From positions 120,001 through 184,000 of the forward strand of contig JAXRKP010000815.1 in assembly GCA_037039925.1 (NCBI GenBank): 64,000 bases of DNA, given 5' to 3'. The stretch is from Doris montereyensis. Its lineage: Eukaryota; Mollusca; Gastropoda; Nudibranchia; Dorididae. Made by a program: the position numbers and the translations under genes. This document shows positions 24,061 through 35,375 of the stretch, one piece after another. Position 1 is the stretch's first letter; each line of letters begins with the position of its first letter. The notes below the pieces were generated by a model that saw only the letters and a list, made by a program, of their open reading frames with translations, made no database searches and was not told where the DNA came from.

Positions 24061-24769
24061 TAACCGAGTCCCCATGTTGCAATGGGCAATTTCAGCATAG
24101 TTATGCTTTGATTATCTTTCTATTTTTGTTTTGACTACAATACAGTTTCAATATGCTTCTCATACTAAGTTTGACATTCTGATTTGATTTTTATTTGTTA
24201 TTTTTATTTCAATGTCAACAGGCAAAAACTGTTTCCATCAAGAACATCATCCGTCCACACTTCTACACCATGGTCGGTGCAGACGATTCCGTTTAATTGG
24301 GTCAACATGAACGGTAGTCTCCTGAGGTGAAATCCGACTTGAACCGGTTTTTGATTGAGGTGGATCTTCCATACACAACATTTATTGGCCATCTGTTTTT
24401 CCTCCTCAATTCACCCTCAGTTCACCATAATAGCTCAGTTTCGTTTTGTTTTATATATATTTTTCATCGGTCAGGTTCTCTGAGTTTGATCTATGACATT
24501 TGATAACCAAATCAAAGCATGCGGCCTTTGCTTATGATTTGTTTACAGAACATTTTAGGTACATTGTAAGTCTAAATGGTAAAATCAAAAGTCTTCGTAA
24601 ATTATTTAGATTAGTAGTATCTCGAAGATTGATATATAGATCAAGATTCTAGATCTATAATCTAAGATCTAAATCTTTAGACAGGGTAAAAAATTGGGTG
24701 CCAAAAGGCACATTCTAGATAAATTATACACCGATTGGCAATATTTTATTTTGGGATGTTTGTCCGCAG

Positions 24770-24889
24770 GTCGGCACGGATCCCAGGGAAGCTCGTTACT
24801 GGCTGAAATACTTTTCTTCCTCTGCTGACGACTACAGGGCGTTTGCGGTCGTCTGTGTCGACCAAGATGTCTTGGATTGCCAGACCAAG
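24770..24889 (+). CDS. NAGS: NAGS exon 1 of those recognised
   Basis: Forty codons between GTCCGCAG and GTCAGT, phase 0 at both ends. It reads GTDPREARYWLKYF, then FAVVCVDQDVLDCQ, which lines up with the start of the kinase-like domain of animal NAGS (vertebrate form: GEARHWLTQF...FAVIEVDEEVLKCQ). No upstream partner exon was found with confidence. Confidence 0.9.
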
Positions 24890-24934
24890 GTCAGTGAAGC
24901 ATATTTTACTATAAAAAAAACTAGAAAAATCTTC

Positions 24935-25015
24935 AGCCGCTGTCGGGGCTTGAACTTACGACCTTTTCGTTGAGAGGCTGACACCTTGCCCCTGGACTGT
25001 TGAGTCCCTCACACA
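24935..25015 (-). repeat. SINE-B head, reverse
   Basis: The complement of the tRNA-like head: GTCGGGGCTTGAACTTACGA (B-box complement) and CCTTGCCCCTGGACTGTTGA (A-box side). It lies in the intron after NAGS exon 1. A second tRNA-like phrase, GTACTGGGTTAGAGCCTC, is near 25167. Confidence 0.65.
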
Positions 25016-25564
25016 CCCAACCCTAGATCTGGGATGCCCTTGTGTTGATCCAGCTGAGGGTCATATGTATGGGTTATAGTTGGAAGAAGGGTTCAAATAG
25101 CCTTTTAACTATGGCTCCATGTGAACGAAATGGCTGAGTTGATAAAAAACATTGTACTGTGACCCAGAGGTACTGGGTTAGAGCCTCATTTTGTTTTTTT
25201 CCTTGGGCAAGAAAATTTAATTGCTCACTTGGTCAACATGGGTTGTCTATACTCCTTTCTGTAAAGAAATTGAAATGTCAGGGGCGACATGGCACTAGTT
25301 TATTTTTAAAAATATGTGAATCAACCTAAAAAAATATATGAATCAACCTAAAAACATATGTGAATCAACCTAAAAAAAATTGTTTTTAAATTCACAAATC
25401 AGAAAGTGACAAGACTAAATTTAGTTAATTTCCGCAAAGGAAGAGGGCTCTACTGTCATTGTCTGTATATTGTCATGTTTCTTTTCATTCAACAGACTTC
25501 GAGTGAAGAGAAATTTTATTTTGATACTATTGGCATTAGGCCTGAAGCATTTATTTATCTCGGG

Positions 25565-26075
25565 CAGTTGGTCAGTGCTGCTGGTAGGTCCTACTTCATT
25601 CCTTTCCCTCTTTCATTTATAATCTTTCATCTTGATGTTTCTTCTTAAATTCTCTCTGAGAATAACCACATTCTTATGGTGGACGGGGTAGATTTTGAAT
25701 AAACAAAGCTACTGGTAGGTCCTGCTTTTCATTCCCTTTTTCCTCTTTCACTTATCTTTCATCTTGCTATATCTTCTTAAATTCACGCTGAGATTACCAT
25801 ATGGTGGACGGGGGTAAATTTCAATGAAACAAAGCTACTGGTAGGTCATACCTCTTTCTTTCCCTCTTTCCCTTATCCTCCATCTTGCTGTCTCCTCTTA
25901 AATTCACCCTGCGATTACCGTATGGTGGACGGGGGTAAATTTCAATGAAATAAAGCTACCGGTAGGTCCTCCTTCTTTCTTTTCACTCTTTCTCATACCT
26001 TCCATCTCGCTGTCCTCTGAGATCACTGCACATAATGGACAGGGTACATTATAATAAAGCAAACAAACAAGCACT
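25565..26075 (+). repeat. four tandem SINE-C tail units
   Basis: Four successive units of about 120-130 bp, each with a GGTAGGTCCT-like start (about 25583, 25714, 25840, 25961), a TTCATCTTGCTGT-like middle, then ATGGTGGACGGG and AAATTTCAATGAAA. The units differ by many substitutions, so this is an old tandem expansion inside a NAGS intron. Confidence 0.85.
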
Positions 26076-26225
26076 GCTTTACAGGCAACATCAGTAGTTC
26101 TCCAATGATACCATAGATTGTTCATGTTTTCCATGGTAACAATCTTATTTATTGTATTTTTACATGATGTTGTGACCTTAATTACAACATTTCTGTGTCT
26201 TTTTCTTTCCTGTACCGATTTTTAG

Positions 26226-26321
26226 CTTGGAGCGTTTGCATCGACGATTTCCTTTCTGCACAGAAACAACATGTGTTCCCTCATCATCTATGGATCTGAT
26301 CAGACTGGGTCGCCTTTTAAG
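26226..26321 (+). CDS. NAGS: NAGS exon 2
   Basis: Thirty-two codons between TTTTTAG and GTATTT, phase 0 on both sides. It reads LGAFASTISFLHRNNMCSLI and then IYGSDQTGSPFK. It corresponds to the helix and strand after exon 1 in vertebrate NAGS ([20 protein letters not shown]). The frame is open and consistent with exons 1 and 3. Confidence 0.88.
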
Positions 26322-27120
26322 GTATTTAACCCTTTTTCAGACGGATCCCACATATTTGCATGCCACTGGTCACTCTAAGCACACCTACGTTAATGACGGG
26401 TCCCGTACATTTGTTTCACTCTCGGCCTTTCAGTGAGACAAAGCAGTATGTAGTGGCGGGTCCTGTATAACTGCACTGCAGTGCACTCAAAGACGGGTTT
26501 TGGGGATGCTTCTATTCTGACCAATTACGCTGATCAACTCACGACCACTCCAAACAGAGAAAGTCTATTTTTCTAAAGGGGTGAAAGTGATAGTTCATTT
26601 CCGAGTCTAACATACGCTTGATATATTTCTTATAAAGAGATACAACAACACACAGGAGCTTTATTTCAAATACAAGTTGTGGACAAAACCAAAGACTCTT
26701 GTCTTATGTTCGTATGACCGCCGCAACTTCTGGACAGATGTCAATTACTTTAGTAAGAAGCTCCACCCACAAGCAAGAAATATTGATTGATATAAATAAA
26801 AGAAATCAGTGGCCAATCACATCGCACACCTATGGTCAGCCTGAATGGAGGGCGTGACCTTCAGTCAATACAAAGACACGATGTTCAGGGTTGACCGATC
26901 AGGATGTGCATTATGTTGATGGTTATAATGTAAACTTCAATGATTCCCCGTATTTGTGAGTATCATTTTCATTCAGCTAGCCGCCATTTTGAACAGTTTA
27001 ATTAAAAAGTTGAAATAGTAGGTCGACACGTAACCTCAATATCGAATACTAATCCGATCTAATAAACGTACTTGGCATTACCCCAGGGTGTAACATGCTT
27101 AAGTATATATATATATATAT

Positions 27121-27430
27121 GAGAGGGGACTCAGTAGTCCAGAGACAAGGTGTTTTCCTCTCAATTGAAAGGTAGTGGGTTTGAGCCCCGCCAACGGTTG
27201 AAACATTTTCATGAGTTTGTTTTAGCAAAATCTACCCCTTGGTCCTGATAGGTGGAGACACCTAGTCCCATCGGAAACGAACAATAACAAGGCGGTCCCA
27301 TGTGCAGATCACAACACCGCACGTCAACGATCCCTTGGCTGTTTACAGGGCAGTCTGGGCAAAGGTTTTAAATCCTATCAAAACCCCCGAGATCACCTTA
27401 GTTGTGGATGTGGGTAAATCAAATCAAATA
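27121..27430 (+). repeat. SINE-B, full forward reference copy
   Basis: The best complete copy in the window. It has a tRNA-like head with AGTAGTCCAGAGACAAGG and B-box-like GGGTTTGAGCCCC, then AAACATTTTCATGAGTTTG, ACACCTAGTCCCATCGGAAA, GTGCAGATCACAACACCG, CCTTGGCTGTTTACAGGGCA, GAGATCACCTTAGTTGTGGA and the end GGTAAATCAAATCAAAT. (TA)n runs lie on both sides. It was used to place the SINE-derived minisatellites. Confidence 0.88.
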
Positions 27431-27734
27431 TGTATATATATATATATATATATCGCCGCCTGCATGACAATCTGTTCCATCGCCAAATCCATGTGACTGA
27501 GAAAATCGGCTTTAAATGAAGTTTTACAGATATAAAAACTGTGAGCTTGCCCTAATGTTTGGCTGGGCCTATAAATCCGCCATTTTGTCATTATTAATGG
27601 GATTTACAGCTAGTTCAGAAAGCAGCTTGAAATACTTAATTTTCTGTTTTTAATGGTTTGGACTTCAAGCTCTTTTGATTGACAGACTTTTAATTTTTTT
27701 ATGTTTTTAAAAAATTGTTTCACCCACATTTTTT

Positions 27735-28690
27735 TTTACTAAGGTGACCTCATAGTCTTTGGAAGAATTTTTTTGCCCGGTTTGCCCTGTAAACAGCCAG
27801 AGGATCTTAAACGTACATGAAGTGGTGTGAAAACAGCCAAAGGATCTTAAACATACATGAAGTGGTGTGTAAACAGCCAGAGGATCTTAAACGTACATGA
27901 AGTGGTGTGAAAACAGCCAGAGGATCTTAAAACATGAAGTGGTGTGAAAACAGCCAGATGATCTTAAACGTACATGAAGTGGTGTGAAAACAGCCAGAGG
28001 ATCTAAATGTAGATGAAGTGGTGTGAAAACAGCCAGAGGATCTTAAACGTACATGAAGTGGTGTGAAAACAGCCAGAGGATCTTAAACGTACATGAAGTG
28101 GTGTGAAAACAGCCAGAGGATCTTAAACGTACATGAAGTGGTGTGAAAACAGCCAGAGGATCTTAAACGTAGATGAAGTGATGTGAAAACAGCCAAAGGA
28201 TCTCAAATGCATATGAAGTGATGTGTAAACAACCAAAGGATCTCAAATGCATATGAAGTGTGTGTAAACAACCAAAGGATCTCAAATGCATATGAAGTGA
28301 TGTGAAAACAGCCAAAGGATCTCAAATGCATATGAAGTGATGTGAAAACAGCCAAAGGATCTCAAATGCATATGAAGTGATGTAAACAGCCAAAGGATCT
28401 CAAATGCATATGAAGTGATGTGAAAACAGCCAAAGGATCTCAAATGCATATGAAGTGATGTGAAAACAGCCAAAGGATCTTAAACGTACATGAAGTGGCG
28501 TGAAAACAGCCAAAGGATCTTAAACGTACATTAAGTGGTGTCAAAACAGCCAAAGGATCTTAAACTCATATGAAGTTGTGTGATCTGCACAGAGTACCTT
28601 TTTATCGACGTCTCCGATGGAACTAGATGTTGATCCAGCTATCTGGAGCAGGGGTGGGTTTTACTCAACAAAAGACCCACCGTATTCCTA
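27735..28690 (-). repeat. SINE-B with internal 40-bp minisatellite
   Basis: A reverse SINE-B (CACCCACATTTTTTTTTACT at 27721-27740, then GCCCTGTAAACAGCCAGAGG) is interrupted by about 20 units at 27785-28580. Each unit holds AAACAGCCAGAGGATCTTAA, then ACGTACATGAAGTGGTGTGA. The SINE then resumes with GATCTGCACAGAGTACC and CGTCTCCGATGGAACTAG. A sub-variant (GATCTCAAATGCATATGAAG) makes up units at about 28200-28460. The unit is the SINE's own core, so the array arose inside the element. Confidence 0.9.
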
Positions 28691-28859
28691 TGATAGAAGG
28701 CACTTTGACACGGTGCATCGTTTTGTTTTATAATTGCAATTTGATAGAAATTTGTGAAACTTGTCTGTATCTATATGAAGAAAATGAAGTGCTGTAGAAG
28801 GAAAACTATGGTTGTAACACTGTATCACTTTCACCCTTTTCTCTCCCTTTGTTTGGCAG

Positions 28860-28984
28860 GAAGTCAAGGAGAAATGTATTTTCAATGCCCTCAAACTCAG
28901 CAACACGCTTGAAAACCACGGCACAATGACACACATCCTCTACCCAGGCTGTGGCGTAGTGGACGTCGACATTCCTGAGAAAGA
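28860..28984 (+). CDS. NAGS: NAGS exon 3, ending in a repeat-derived donor
   Basis: 125 bases between TTTGGCAG and GTATGT, entering in phase 0 and leaving two bases of a codon. It reads EVKEKCIFNALKLSNTLENH, then THILYPGCGVVDVDIPEKE. It corresponds to the region ending in the glycine-rich turn of vertebrate NAGS (VPFFGGGSVL). The last bases, CCTGAGAAAGA, and the donor GTATGTAT are the first unit of the adjacent minisatellite. Confidence 0.85.
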
Positions 28985-30090
28985 GTATGTATATCTTAGA
29001 AAGAGTGTGTATTCCTGAGAAGGAGTACGAATTCCTGAGAAAGAGTATGTATACCTGAGAAAGAGTATGTATACCCGGGGAAGAGTATGTATATCTGAGA
29101 AAGAGTATGCATACTTGAGAAAGAGTATGTATACCTGAGAAAGAGTATGTATACCTGAGAAAGAGTATGTATACCTGAGAAAGTATGTATACTGAGAAAG
29201 AGTATATATTCCTGAGAAAGAGTGTATATCTGAGAAAGAGTATGTATACCTGAGAAAGAGTATGTATATCTGAGAAAGAGTATGTATTTCTGAGAAAGAG
29301 TATGTACACCTGAGAAAGTATGTATACCCAAGGAAGAGTATGTATTTCTGAGAAAGAGTATGTATACTTGAGAAAGAGTATGTATTCCTGAGAAAGAGTA
29401 TGTATACCTGAGAAAGAGTATGTATACCTGAGAAAGTATGTATTCCTGAGAAAGAGCATATATACCTGAGAAAGAGTGTATATCTGGAGAGTGTGTATAT
29501 CTGAGAAAGAGTATGTATTCCTGAGAAAGAGTATGTATACCTGAGAAAGAGTATGTATTCTTGAGAAAGAGTATGTATACCTGAGAAAGAGTATGTATTC
29601 CTGAGAAAGAGTGTGTATACCTGAGAAAGAGTATGTATACCTGAGAAAGAGAGATGTATACCTGAGAAAGAGTATGTATACCTTGAGAAAGAGTATGTAT
29701 TCCTGAGAAAGAGTGTGTATACCTGAGAAAGAGTGTGTATACCTGAGAAAGAGTATGTATACCTGAGAAAGAGTGTATACCTGAGAAAAGTATGTATACC
29801 TGAGAAGAGTGTGTATACCTGAGAAAGAGTATGTATACCTGAGAAAGAGTATGTATACCTTGAGAAAGAGTATGTATACCTGAAAAGAGTGTGTATACCT
29901 GAGAAAGAGTGTGTATACCTGAGAAAGAGTTGTATACCTGAGAAAGAGTATGTATACCTGAGAAAGAGTGATGTATAACCTGAGAAAGATGTGTATACCT
30001 GAGAAAGAAGTATGTATTCCTGAGAAAGAGTATGTATACCTGAGAAAGAGTGTGTATACCTGAGAAAGAGTATGTATTCCTGAGAAAGAA
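28970..30090. repeat. about 20-bp minisatellite seeded on the exon 3 donor
   Basis: About 55 units of CCTGAGAAAGAGTATGTATA with indels of a few bases. The first unit straddles the end of exon 3, so each unit repeats the exon end plus GTATGT. On the - strand the array gives long frames rich in HTLSQVYILFL (for example 395 residues at 28996-30183), which are artefacts of the 60-bp super-period. From 30090 to 30870 the intron holds nothing recognised. Confidence 0.93.
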
Positions 30091-30874
30091 TCTGAGATTA
30101 GAATACATAGTATGCTGCTGAAATAGATCTAAAAGATCTATACATAGGGTAAAGAAAGTACTAGTACTGGAATCAAATTGCACAAATTCCTGAGCTTTGT
30201 GTAAGCATTCATATTCAATTGATCCTATACATTACTTCGTTTTCGATGTCATTCTCTAAACACGTACATCCAGATTTTTTAGCTAACACGTTTTTTGCCG
30301 TACATTGGCATTTTACATGTGACACTTCTTTAAACAAGGCTTTCAATTGGTCACAGTTTTATGAAACTTTAAACACGTAATGTCAAGAATGAGATGTGGA
30401 TGTGTCAACTATGTGGTAAGAGCTTAGAAATTTAGGTTTTCTGCTTGTAGTGTGATGGCATAGATCTAATTACATGATTATAGAAATTGGGCAAACACCT
30501 TAGGGTGTGGACGTATGCCATTATGATTTCATTTCCTGACCCTGAGCAATGGATTAGAAATTATTACATTGGCTTACGTGTTTAGTGCTTTTATTAAAAT
30601 AAGGACTCTATGCACATAAGTCAATTTTCTACGCATTATTTAAAGTGTATTTCTATAAATCTTATTTCTGGGCATATGAATGATGTATTAATCAAATTAC
30701 AGTTAAAAACATACATATTCAGTAATGTAATGAAGTATCAATTTGTTTTTGTCTCCTGTAAAATTTTACTCCTTGTTAAAACTTATGAGGTTGGAGAATT
30801 ACACTGACGATTTATTTATTTTCTTCTTTTCCTTTTTCAAATCTTCTTTTCTTCTCTCTCTCTCTTTTTATAAG

Positions 30875-31103
30875 GGAAATGCTGAACAGCTGCCACATAA
30901 CGGCCAGAACTGATTTGATAACACAGAGCATGGGTTAAACGCACCACGTGCCCATACTGCTGAGCTTTGGGGAGACGTTGTTGCGGGCAGATGGTTCACC
31001 TGAAACCATGGGACGTAAGCCGTCAATTATGGCCAGGGTTTTGCAACCGTTGAAAGTTTTGTTTGTGAACTCACACGGAGGTTTTCTGGATGAAGATGGA
31101 AAG
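30875..31103 (+). CDS. NAGS: NAGS exon 4, with in-frame stop
   Basis: 229 bases between TTTATAAG and GTTTGAG, taking up two bases from exon 3 and ending in phase 0. It reads EMLNSCHITARTDLITQSMG, stop, THHVPILLSFGETLLRADG, then LQPLKVLFVNSHGGFLDEDG. The family has [21 protein letters not shown] and KIIFLNNTGGLRD here, so both sides of the stop are in the right frame. The TAA at 30936-30938 therefore interrupts otherwise good coding sequence. Confidence 0.85.
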
Positions 31104-31264
31104 GTTTGAGATGTGATTTTTTTTCTTTTGGTTTATTTGTTGTTTATTTGTTGTTTTCCAATCGTTTTTGTTATTATATCGTCAGAGAAACTGTCTAAAC
31201 GCGTAAGTCATATGAGATTTATCTTTCAACGGATCATGTGCACGCTTCTTTCATATCTTATAAT

Positions 31265-31278
31265 AATATGAATTATTA

Positions 31279-31311
<33 letters not shown>

Positions 31312-31405
31312 GTTATTGTTATTGTTATTATTATTATTATTTGTTATTATTATCATTATTATTATGTAGTATTATTAACAAAGTATTATTATTATAATTA
31401 TCATT

Positions 31406-31488
<83 letters not shown>

Positions 31489-31516
31489 CATTATTATCAT
31501 TATTATCATTATTATA

Positions 31517-31549
<33 letters not shown>

Positions 31550-31555
31550 ATTAAA
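31265..31555. repeat. (ATT)n microsatellite with ATC/GTT interruptions
   Basis: ATT triplets with ATC, GTT and ATA interruptions, inside the NAGS intron after exon 4. The poly-isoleucine frame across it is an artefact. Confidence 0.95.
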
Positions 31556-31619
31556 AGCCTTGAACCAGTAGAAAGGACCCAGTCACCACATGATCTAAAG
31601 GAAGAAACAAACAGTTTTT

Positions 31620-31985
31620 CTTCCCATGTTGGAAACTCAGAGATAACCTTGTAAGTCAAGGAGTGCACTTGCTTGTTAAAATCGTTCAAAAAGTTCAATT
31701 CTAACCTTGTAAGTCAAACAGAGTAACCACTTACTTGTTAAAATCGTTCAAAAAGTTCAACTCTAACCTTGTAAGTCAAAGAGTGCACTTGTAGTGGAAA
31801 ATCATTCAAAAAGTTCAACTCTAACCTTGTGGAAAACAAACAAACAAACTTGTTAAAATCAGTTCAAAAAGTTCAACTCTAACCCATGTTGTGAAACAGT
31901 CAAAGGAGATAACCACATTGCTTGATTAAAATCATTCAAAAAGTTCAATTCTAACCTTGTAACAGAGTAACCACATGTTTGGATG
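31620..31985. repeat. about 58-bp tandem array
   Basis: Five or six units containing CTAACCTTGTAAGTCAAAGA, GTGCACTTGCTTGTTAAAAT and CGTTCAAAAAGTTCAACTCT, decaying toward the right. No seed was found outside the array. From 31985 to 32280 nothing is recognised. Confidence 0.85.
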
Positions 31986-32279
31986 AAACACAACTCTAAA
32001 ATGATTATTTCATGTAGTTTTGAAACAAAGAGACAAACAGAGATAATTAAAATTGCAATCAAAAAAGCATAACCATATGTCTTGTTTGCAGCCCTTATTC
32101 AATGATCTAGATTTTTGCTTCTCCTGAAAGGCTGACTTGTAGTGTTTAGAGACAAACAAACCTACAATATATATTAATTTTTTGTCAAACCCTTCCTGCC
32201 CTGTGTGGTTGGTGTTGTTGGATGACAGAGATGCCACTGTAGTTGAAACAAACTTTCAATTAATCTTAGTGGATTTTCT

Positions 32280-33000
32280 TTCATCTTGCTGTGTCCTCAT
32301 CTTAATCAACCCTGCCAAACCACCTAATTATTGTGGATAACCACATTTTCAATGAAACAAACAAACAGAGATAACCACATCTAGTGGATGAAACAAACAA
32401 ACAAACAGAGATAACCACATGTAGTGGATGGGTAAATTTCAAAAAAAGCAAACAGAGATAACCACATTTAGTGGATGAAACAATAAAAACAAACAGAGAT
32501 AACCACATGTAGTGGATGAAACAAACAAACAAACAGAGATAACCACATGTAGTGGATGAAACAAACAAACACCAAACAGAGATAACCACATGTGGTGGAT
32601 GAAACAAACAAACAGAGATAACCACATGTAGTGGATGAAACAAACAACAGAGATAACCACATGTGGATGGATGAAATTTCAAACAAACAGAGATAACTAC
32701 ATCTAGTGGATGGGGGGTCAACAAAACACCAAACAGAGATGGGGGGTAAATTTCAATAAAACAGCAAACAGAGATAACTACAAACAGAGATAACCACATG
32801 TGGTGGATGAAACAAACAGATAAAACACCAAACAGATAACCACATGTAGTGGATGAAACAAACAAACAGAGATAACTACATGTAGTGGATGGGGGTGGGT
32901 GGGGGTAAATTTCAATAAAACAACAGAGATAACCACATGTAGTGAATGGGGTTGAGGGAGGGGTAAATTTCATTCAAACAAATAAACACGCAAAAACCTT
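32280..33000. repeat. about 38-bp array derived from a SINE-C tail
   Basis: The array begins in a SINE-C end (TCTTGCTGTGTCCTCATCTT, CCACCTAATTATTGTGGATA) and continues as roughly 15 units of ACAGAGATAACCACATGTAG, then TGGATGAAACAAACAAAC. Several units keep GGGGTAAATTTCAATAAAAC from the SINE-C tail. Frames on the - strand such as 32302-32973 (HMWLSLFV repeats) are artefacts. From 33000 to 33420 no gene is seen. Confidence 0.85.
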
Positions 33001-33419
33001 TGATGTCGGCAGAATGTCATGATGACGGTGGCCCCAGTGTGTTTTTTTTTCTTTAAAATTTTGTTGTTTTTTTTATTTAATAATTTAAATAATACATTAT
33101 GTCATGAAGAGATTATTTGAACTGGTCATGTATTCATGGTTAAAATGATGTTTTTATAATGATTCTTCAAACATTATCAAGGGCAAATAAAGGCAAACAG
33201 AAAATGACTTCCATCAGGAACCAGCAATCAAACTCTGGTAGATAATCATTTTAGAATTATAGAAGATAAGAGAAGATTAACTTGAGAAGGTACGCATATT
33301 ATATAGATCTATAAGATATACAAGTCATGGGCTCCAGAACTTGTTTCGTCTCTATTATGCTTTATAGATTCAATGTTTTGAAGATCAGACGATTAAAATG
33401 GGGTAGTAATGTCAGAATA

Positions 33420-34500
33420 TTCTGCACCTGTTCTCCGTAGCCGCAGTCCTCCAATATGAGGATCTCGTCATCATACCAATTACGCAAATGGCGTCGCATT
33501 CCTAAGGGCTGTCGTCTGTACTGTTCTTGACGATAAAATTTGTTATCCTTTGATATGGAACGAGATCATCAGTCTCTGCAAGAATAGAACGTGTCCCATT
33601 AAATTTGTCTAACAAGAGCTTTAGATATTCATTGTTGCGATCTGGCTGTAATATGCATTCCTGTGTCTTTTCCGATTTTTGAGATCTCGGAGCTTATTTT
33701 CTCACAGTCCAGGTCTTTGATCATGTCAGTGAGGTGTGCGTGATTACTGTTACCAGCCTGTTGATTTTCCATGATTGAGTTTTCATCACATGTGCTTTGT
33801 TTTTTTCCATCATCCTCGCTGTCTGGCGTGATAGATGTGTCAGGAAGGTGTAGATCTATGTTCTCGTTGTGTTTCGCTTCTGTCTCCGTGTCATTTATCA
33901 TTTGATTCACTGGTTGTGTTTTTGACAAAAGTTGTGTCAACAAGCGGCGATGTTATGGTTGACACACTGAGTGCATGGATAGCACTGTCCTGACTCTGGG
34001 TTGACTCCGTATTGTTGTTGTTTGTTTGTTTGTTGAATGTCAACACTTACGTTTTTTTTGTTTTCAATAAAGTCAGTGTTCATAGATGTGTCGTCTAGTG
34101 GCGATGTTATGGTTGACACTGAATGAGTGTGTAGCACTGTTCTTACTCTGGGTTGTCTCAATATTGTTGTTGTTTGCACTCGCAGTTTCTTCGTTTTGAA
34201 TGAAGTCCGTGTTGGTAGATGTTGTTGCTGTCTCCTTTGTTACTCTTGCATAGTGTTATTGTTTTCTAAGTTGATCTCGTCTTATTTGGCTCGGTGACTT
34301 CCGTCTGAAGCTGGCAGGAGTCGAATGATGACTCGCCGACACACTCATGTCACCCATGACCATGCCATCAAACAAAGGACGACAGGGAGTGCGCTCTTGA
34401 TTTCCAGCCACTTTGAATGAGGAGAAGTGAGATTCCTCTAAAATGCTGTTGATAAGACATTCCAGCATCGTCGGCAATCTACTAACTGGCATATTGATTT
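33420..34500 (-). pseudogene. unidentified, frame-broken ORF, possibly transposon-associated
   Basis: Open pieces in changing frames: 34500-34256 with SHFSSFKVAGNQERTPC and SFRRKSPSQIRRDQLRKQ; 34179-33937 with NTDFIENKKNVSVD; 33943-33629, acidic and Asn/Asp/Glu-rich (TETEAKHNENIDLHLPD); and 33600-33430 with PDRNNEYLKLLLDKFNG and LRNWYDDEILILEDCGYGE. A basic SFRRKSPSQIRRD-type motif followed by a low-complexity tail occurs in repeat-associated ORFs of marine invertebrates, from my general recollection only. A segment of about 130 bp is duplicated (NTDFI..., then ...SVNHNIA, twice). The function is unknown. Confidence 0.4.
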
Positions 34501-34544
34501 CATTTAACAAGAAACTTGAAATCATAAAATGAACGCAAGCTCGC

Positions 34545-34665
34545 TCACCCACGTCTGGCCTTCTCGGTAACCAAATCGGACCTAGCTGTGCAAGGATTCG
34601 AACTCGGGACCTCATGATCCCCAGTTCGGTAACCTAACAGCTTGGCCACCGACGCCACGTCCACA
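34545..34665 (-). repeat. SINE-A head, reverse
   Basis: Contains the B-box complement GGATTCGAACTCGGGACCTC and the A-box side AACAGCTTGGCCACCGACGC, the same head as the 19768 copy. The body is truncated. Confidence 0.8.
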
Positions 34666-34734
34666 TCGGATAATTACAAAACAAGATGATTTCAGCGCAT
34701 TCTCTGTTGTATTCATTTTCGTTTCTTATCTGAG

Positions 34735-35375
34735 CTAATGAGAAGGAAAATGAAGAAACCATAAGACTACAAAGAGATAAGGTGAGAAGAATGGAGGAGT
34801 TAACATACCTAGGGTTAACTGTACAAAGCAATGGGGAGTGTGGGAGAGAAATCTAAAAGAGAATACAGACAAGACAGAATAAATGGAGGAAAGGGACGGG
34901 AGTGATAGGGCATACGAAGATATCTGCAAAAAGGAAAGCGAAAGTATATAAAACACAGCAATGATGTATGACCTGGAAATTGTTGCCATGACAAAAAGAC
35001 AAGAAGAAGAGTTAGAGGTGACTGAGATGAAGACGTTGTGGTTCTCCTTGGGTGTGTCAAGGTTGGATGAGATTTGGCATGAACACATCCGAGGGCCGAG
35101 GGGAAACCCAAGTAGGTAGGCTAGGAGGCAACGTTAGGGAAATAAAGAAGACTGAGATGGTATGGACATGTAAAGAGAAGGGATACAGGATATATTGGAC
35201 AGAAGATGTTGCGGATGGAAGTACCGGGCAGGAGGAAGAGGGAAAGACCTAAACGGAGGTATATGGATATGATGGAGGGAGACATGAAGATTGTTGGTGC
35301 AAGAAATGGATACGAACAGGATAGGATGATCTGTTGTGGTGACCCCTAACGGGGAAAAAGCCAAAAGACGAAGAA
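34735..35375 (+). mobile_element. LINE 3' end, a different family
   Basis: Frames read EMKTLWFSLGVSRLDEIWHE, then GYIGQKMLRMEVPGR-like text (about 35190-35240), then RKRPKRRYMDMMEGDMKIVG and RNGYEQDRMICCGDP with an A/G-rich end (AAAAGCCAAAAGACGAAGAA). This is the usual C-terminal end of several LINE clades ('RLRWYGHV..R', 'RGRPK.RW'). It is frame-broken. It lies in the intron between NAGS exons 4 and 5. Confidence 0.75.

Noticed and set aside
24204..24392. 62-residue frame on the - strand near NAGS exon 1
   Set aside because: No family features, and neither strand gives a convincing exon in phase with NAGS.
28996..30183. 395-residue open frame on the - strand with HTLSQVYILFLR repeats
   Set aside because: It is the reverse reading of the 20-bp splice-donor array; three units make a 60-bp period without stops. 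It has no unique sequence or start context.
32302..32973. 223-residue frame with HMWLSLFV-type repeats
   Set aside because: It is the reverse of the SINE-C-derived array.
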